Assembly (NCBI GenBank): GCA_016521575.1
Contig: JAEKDP010000001.1
Location: 1-64,000, forward strand
Origin: Rhodobacteraceae bacterium F11138
Lineage (GTDB): Bacteria; Pseudomonadota; Alphaproteobacteria; Rhodobacterales; Rhodobacteraceae
Length of the DNA: 64,000 nucleotides
Direction: 5' to 3'
Part shown: piece after piece, positions 61,420 through 64,000 of the stretch
Layout of the letters: every line of letters starts with the position of its first letter
How positions within the stretch are numbered: position 1 is the stretch's first letter
Position numbers and translations under genes: made by a program
The notes under the pieces: model-generated
The model's database searches: none
Seen by the model: only the letters and a program-made list of their open reading frames with translations
What the model was told of the DNA's origin: nothing

Positions 61420-63183
61420 ATGCTCAAGCCCCCGTTCGACAAGACCAGATTGCCCAGCCGCCACGTCACCGAGGGCCCCGAGCGCGCGCCGCATCGTTCG
61501 TATATGTACGCGATGGGCGTCAGCGACGAGGAAATCCACCAGCCGCTGGTCGGTGTCGCCACCTGCTGGAACGAGGCCGCGCCCTGCAACATTTCGCTGA
61601 ACCGGCAGGCCCAGGCGGTCAAGCTGGGGGTCAAGGCCGCATCCGGCACACCGCGCGAATTTACCACCATCACCGTCACCGACGGCATCGCCATGGGCCA
61701 CGAAGGCATGCGCAGCAGCCTGGCCAGCCGCGAAGCGATTGCCGACACGGTCGAGTTGACCATGCGCGGCCATTGCTATGACGCGCTGGTCGGGCTGGCG
61801 GGCTGCGACAAATCGCTGCCCGGCATGATGATGGCGATGGTGCGCCTGAACACGCCATCGGTCTTCATCTATGGTGGTTCGATCCTGCCGGGCAAGGCAC
61901 CGCAGATTGATGAAATTCCAGAAGATTTCCGCACCCGCGACCTGACCGTTCAGGACATGTTCGAAGCCGTGGGCCGCCATCAGAACGGCACCATGTCGGA
62001 CGCCGCGCTGGACATGCTGGAGCGGGTGGCCTGCCCTAGCGCCGGGGCCTGTGGCGGCCAGTTCACCGCCAACACCATGGCCTGTGTTTCCGAAGCGATC
62101 GGTCTGGCGCTGATGAACAGTTCGGGCATGCCCGCCCCATACGAAAGCCGCGATCAATTCGCCGAGGCATCCGGGCAGGCGGTGATGAACCTGTTGGAAA
62201 AGAACATTCGCGCCCGCGATGTCGTGACCCGAAAATCGCTGGAAAACGCCGCCCGCGTGGTTGCCTGCACTGGCGGTTCGACCAATGCGGGACTGCACCT
62301 GCCCGCGATTGCCCATGAGGCCGGCATCGATTTCTTCCTGCAGGATGTATGCGACATCTTCCGAGACACGCCCTATTTCGTCGATCTGAAGCCGGGCGGC
62401 CAATATGTCGCCAAAGATCTCTATGACGCGGGCGGCATTCCGGTCGTGATGAAGGAATTGCGCAAAGCCGGGCTGATCCACGAAGACTGCATGACCGCCA
62501 CCGGCCGCACCATCGGCGAAGAACTGGACATGATCAACCGCGAGGCGGACGGTAAGGTGATCCATGCCATCGACACCCCGCTGACCAAGACCGGCGGCGT
62601 GGTGGGTCTGAAAGGCAACCTTGCCCCCGAAGGTGCCATCGTCAAGGTCGCGGGCATCCCGTCCAACCATCAGCGGTTCGTCGGTCCCGCGCGTGTCTTC
62701 GAATGCGAAGAGGACGCGTTCGACGCCGTCAAGGCACGCGGCTATGAAGAAGGCGAAGTCATCGTGATCCGCAACGAAGGCCCCGCCGGTGGCCCCGGCA
62801 TGCGCGAAATGCTGGCGACCACCGCCGCGCTGTCCGGCCAGGGCATGGGCAAGAAGGTCGCGCTGATCACCGACGGACGTTTCTCGGGCGCAACCCGCGG
62901 TTTCTGTGTCGGCCATGTCGGCCCCGAAGCCGCGCAGGGCGGCCCCATCGCGCTGCTCAAGACCGGCGATATCATCACCATCGACGCGCCCAACGGCGAA
63001 ATCAGCGTCGATCTGAGCGACGAAGAACTGACCGCCCGCAAGGCCGACTGGAAAGGCCCGCGCGATACGATCTATGCCTCGGGCGCGCTTTGGAAGTACG
63101 CCCAACTGGTCGGCGCCACCTACAAAGGTGCCGTCACCCATCCGGGCGGTGACGCGGAAAAACACATCTACATGGATCTCTGA
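61420..63183 (+). CDS. ilvD: Dihydroxy-acid dehydratase
   Basis: Iron-sulfur dehydratase that makes the 2-oxo acids leading to valine, leucine and isoleucine. The start at 61420 follows GGAGA and gives MLKPPFDKTRLPSRHVTEGP, 587 residues. Candidate cluster cysteines are C56 (AAPCNISL), C129 (LAGCDKSLPG) and C211 (GACGGQF). The C-terminal ITDGRFSGATRGFCVGHVGPEAA is the IlvD/Edd signature, and residue context favours IlvD over phosphogluconate dehydratase. It is followed by a 10-bp hairpin. Confidence 0.95.
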   Translation: MLKPPFDKTRLPSRHVTEGPERAPHRSYMYAMGVSDEEIHQPLVGVATCWNEAAPCNISLNRQAQAVKLGVKAASGTPREFTTITVTDGIAMGHEGMRSSLASREAIADTVELTMRGHCYDALVGLAGCDKSLPGMMMAMVRLNTPSVFIYGGSILPGKAPQIDEIPEDFRTRDLTVQDMFEAVGRHQNGTMSDAALDMLERVACPSAGACGGQFTANTMACVSEAIGLALMNSSGMPAPYESRDQFAEASGQAVMNLLEKNIRARDVVTRKSLENAARVVACTGGSTNAGLHLPAIAHEAGIDFFLQDVCDIFRDTPYFVDLKPGGQYVAKDLYDAGGIPVVMKELRKAGLIHEDCMTATGRTIGEELDMINREADGKVIHAIDTPLTKTGGVVGLKGNLAPEGAIVKVAGIPSNHQRFVGPARVFECEEDAFDAVKARGYEEGEVIVIRNEGPAGGPGMREMLATTAALSGQGMGKKVALITDGRFSGATRGFCVGHVGPEAAQGGPIALLKTGDIITIDAPNGEISVDLSDEELTARKADWKGPRDTIYASGALWKYAQLVGATYKGAVTHPGGDAEKHIYMDL

Positions 63184-63190
63184 TCCGCTG

Positions 63191-63214
63191 CCCGGGCCAC
63201 AACAGTGGCCCGGG
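63191..63214 (+). terminator. Hairpin after ilvD
   Basis: CCCGGGCCAC-AACA-GTGGCCCGGG, a perfect 10-bp stem with a 4-base loop, begins seven bases after the ilvD stop. There is no U-run after it, so it may be a Rho-linked 3' end or stability element rather than an intrinsic terminator. Confidence 0.5.
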
Positions 63215-63302
63215 AAATCCCGCTCAGGACGATTTCCGGTTTATCCCGCTGCAATCCTTTCGTTAGATACTTGCCAATATGGCAGCGACGGCAGGACGAA
63301 CT

Positions 63303-64000
63303 ATGGGCAGATGGACCGATCGGCTGAGACACCGGGCAACACTGCGCCACTGGCAGCGCATGGCGCGCGCCGCACAACAGACAGACCTCAGCACCCTGCG
63401 TCGGACCCGCAACCAGGCACGGGCTTTGCGCGCACAGCTGGACCGGCTGCTTCATGTCGCGGATGGACGATTGGCGCTGCCGATGATTGGCAGCTCGCAT
63501 TTCGAAAAACCGCACGGCACCGATTGGTCCTGGCGCCCGGACGCATGGCGCGGCCCGATTTCCCCGCCCGGTCTGGCACCGGCGCACAACAAGGCCCGGA
63601 TGGGCGATCAGGTCACGGTGTTTCACGACGGCACGCGCGCGCAAATTACCCTGCACCAGATCCGCAACTTGCGCCCGGACGACCTGGCCCCGTACGGGAT
63701 GCGTCTGGATGTGCTGGAATTCGATGGTTCCTTCGTGTCCCTGGCCATCGAACTGCCGCCAGAAGCCGCCCAGGGCCTGACCCGGTCTCACCTGATCCGC
63801 CTGAACATGATTGTCAGTTCCGAACACCCGATCGACATCATGACGCGGCTGAACATCCAGCACGGTCCCAATACTGAACAGATCAAGCAGGGATTGCCGC
63901 CCGATACCACCGAACCCCAGGTGGAATATGACATGCACTACAGCACGCTGAACGAAAAGCGCATCGACAAGCTGTGGCTGGATCTGATTTTTCAATCGCC
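63303..64000 (+). CDS. DUF6478-like protein (partial, runs off the window)
   Basis: Open frame from the ATG at 63303 (MGRWTDRLRHRATLRHWQRM), after AGGA, continuing to the last base without a stop, so at least 232 residues are encoded. The N-terminus is a basic helix with a likely coiled stretch (TLRRTRNQARALRAQLDRLLHVADGRL). A beta-rich region follows (GTDWSWRPDAWRGPISPPGLAPA, FHDGTRAQITLHQIRNL, FDGSFVSLAIELPPEA). It resembles the Rhodobacterales DUF6478 family, which has no known function. No membrane span is seen. Confidence 0.75.
   Translation, partial: MGRWTDRLRHRATLRHWQRMARAAQQTDLSTLRRTRNQARALRAQLDRLLHVADGRLALPMIGSSHFEKPHGTDWSWRPDAWRGPISPPGLAPAHNKARMGDQVTVFHDGTRAQITLHQIRNLRPDDLAPYGMRLDVLEFDGSFVSLAIELPPEAAQGLTRSHLIRLNMIVSSEHPIDIMTRLNIQHGPNTEQIKQGLPPDTTEPQVEYDMHYSTLNEKRIDKLWLDLIFQS

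Overview
The window looks like a chromosomal segment from a member of the Rhodobacterales, most likely a Roseobacter-group alphaproteobacterium. This rests on the GC-rich codon use, the ribosomal/RNA polymerase protein sequences, lineage-typical families (DUF2794, DUF3095, DUF6478-like, MbfA) and an Irr-type box. No rRNA, tRNA, CRISPR array, insertion sequence or prophage was recognised.

Layout. Bases 1-18750 hold the core expression genes on the minus strand: rpsL-rpsG-fusA-tuf with its own promoter, then secE-nusG-rplK-rplA-rplJ-rplL-rpoB-rpoC. One plus-strand glycosyltransferase lies between the two blocks. The secE side is flanked by thiD, which sits under a TPP riboswitch with an apparent Shine-Dalgarno-sequestering helix. 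Bases 19-25.4 kb carry tex, a dipeptidase, a small membrane protein, and an outer-membrane polysaccharide-export pair. Bases 25.4-28.4 kb hold copA-cueR with a textbook 19-bp-spacer MerR-type promoter. An HpaR-type regulator, a PLP decarboxylase and an HpaI-type aldolase follow, then a DUF3095 protein, asd and a beta carbonic anhydrase.

Bases 34.5-37.2 kb hold a degenerate HPt-like protein, an M17 aminopeptidase and an SH3/NlpC-P60 peptidase, plausibly for murein-peptide turnover. Bases 37.6-44.1 kb are a partial phenylacetate catabolic island: paaZ-paaX on the minus strand, divergent from paaI-paaJ-paaK-tetR. The ring epoxidase (paaABCDE) and paaG are not in the window. Bases 44.2-52.4 kb contain a cytochrome c-556-like protein, the two glutathione-dependent formaldehyde oxidation enzymes (adhC, fghA) about 4 kb apart, an NYN/OST-HTH protein, an Irr-box-controlled mbfA iron exporter, an AEC transporter, a collapsed HAD-hydrolase pseudogene and an ornithine cyclodeaminase homologue.

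The last 11 kb hold an MFS transporter, zapE, and a minus-strand series ABC/CNB fusion - CPBP protease - accD - folC, then ilvD and a partial DUF6478-like gene. The most unusual item is the ABC/CNB protein. It is an exporter-type fusion in which every ATPase motif is degenerate, about 275 residues are inserted into the nucleotide-binding domain, and a cyclic-nucleotide-binding-like domain is attached at the end. Its gene overlaps that of an intramembrane CPBP protease.
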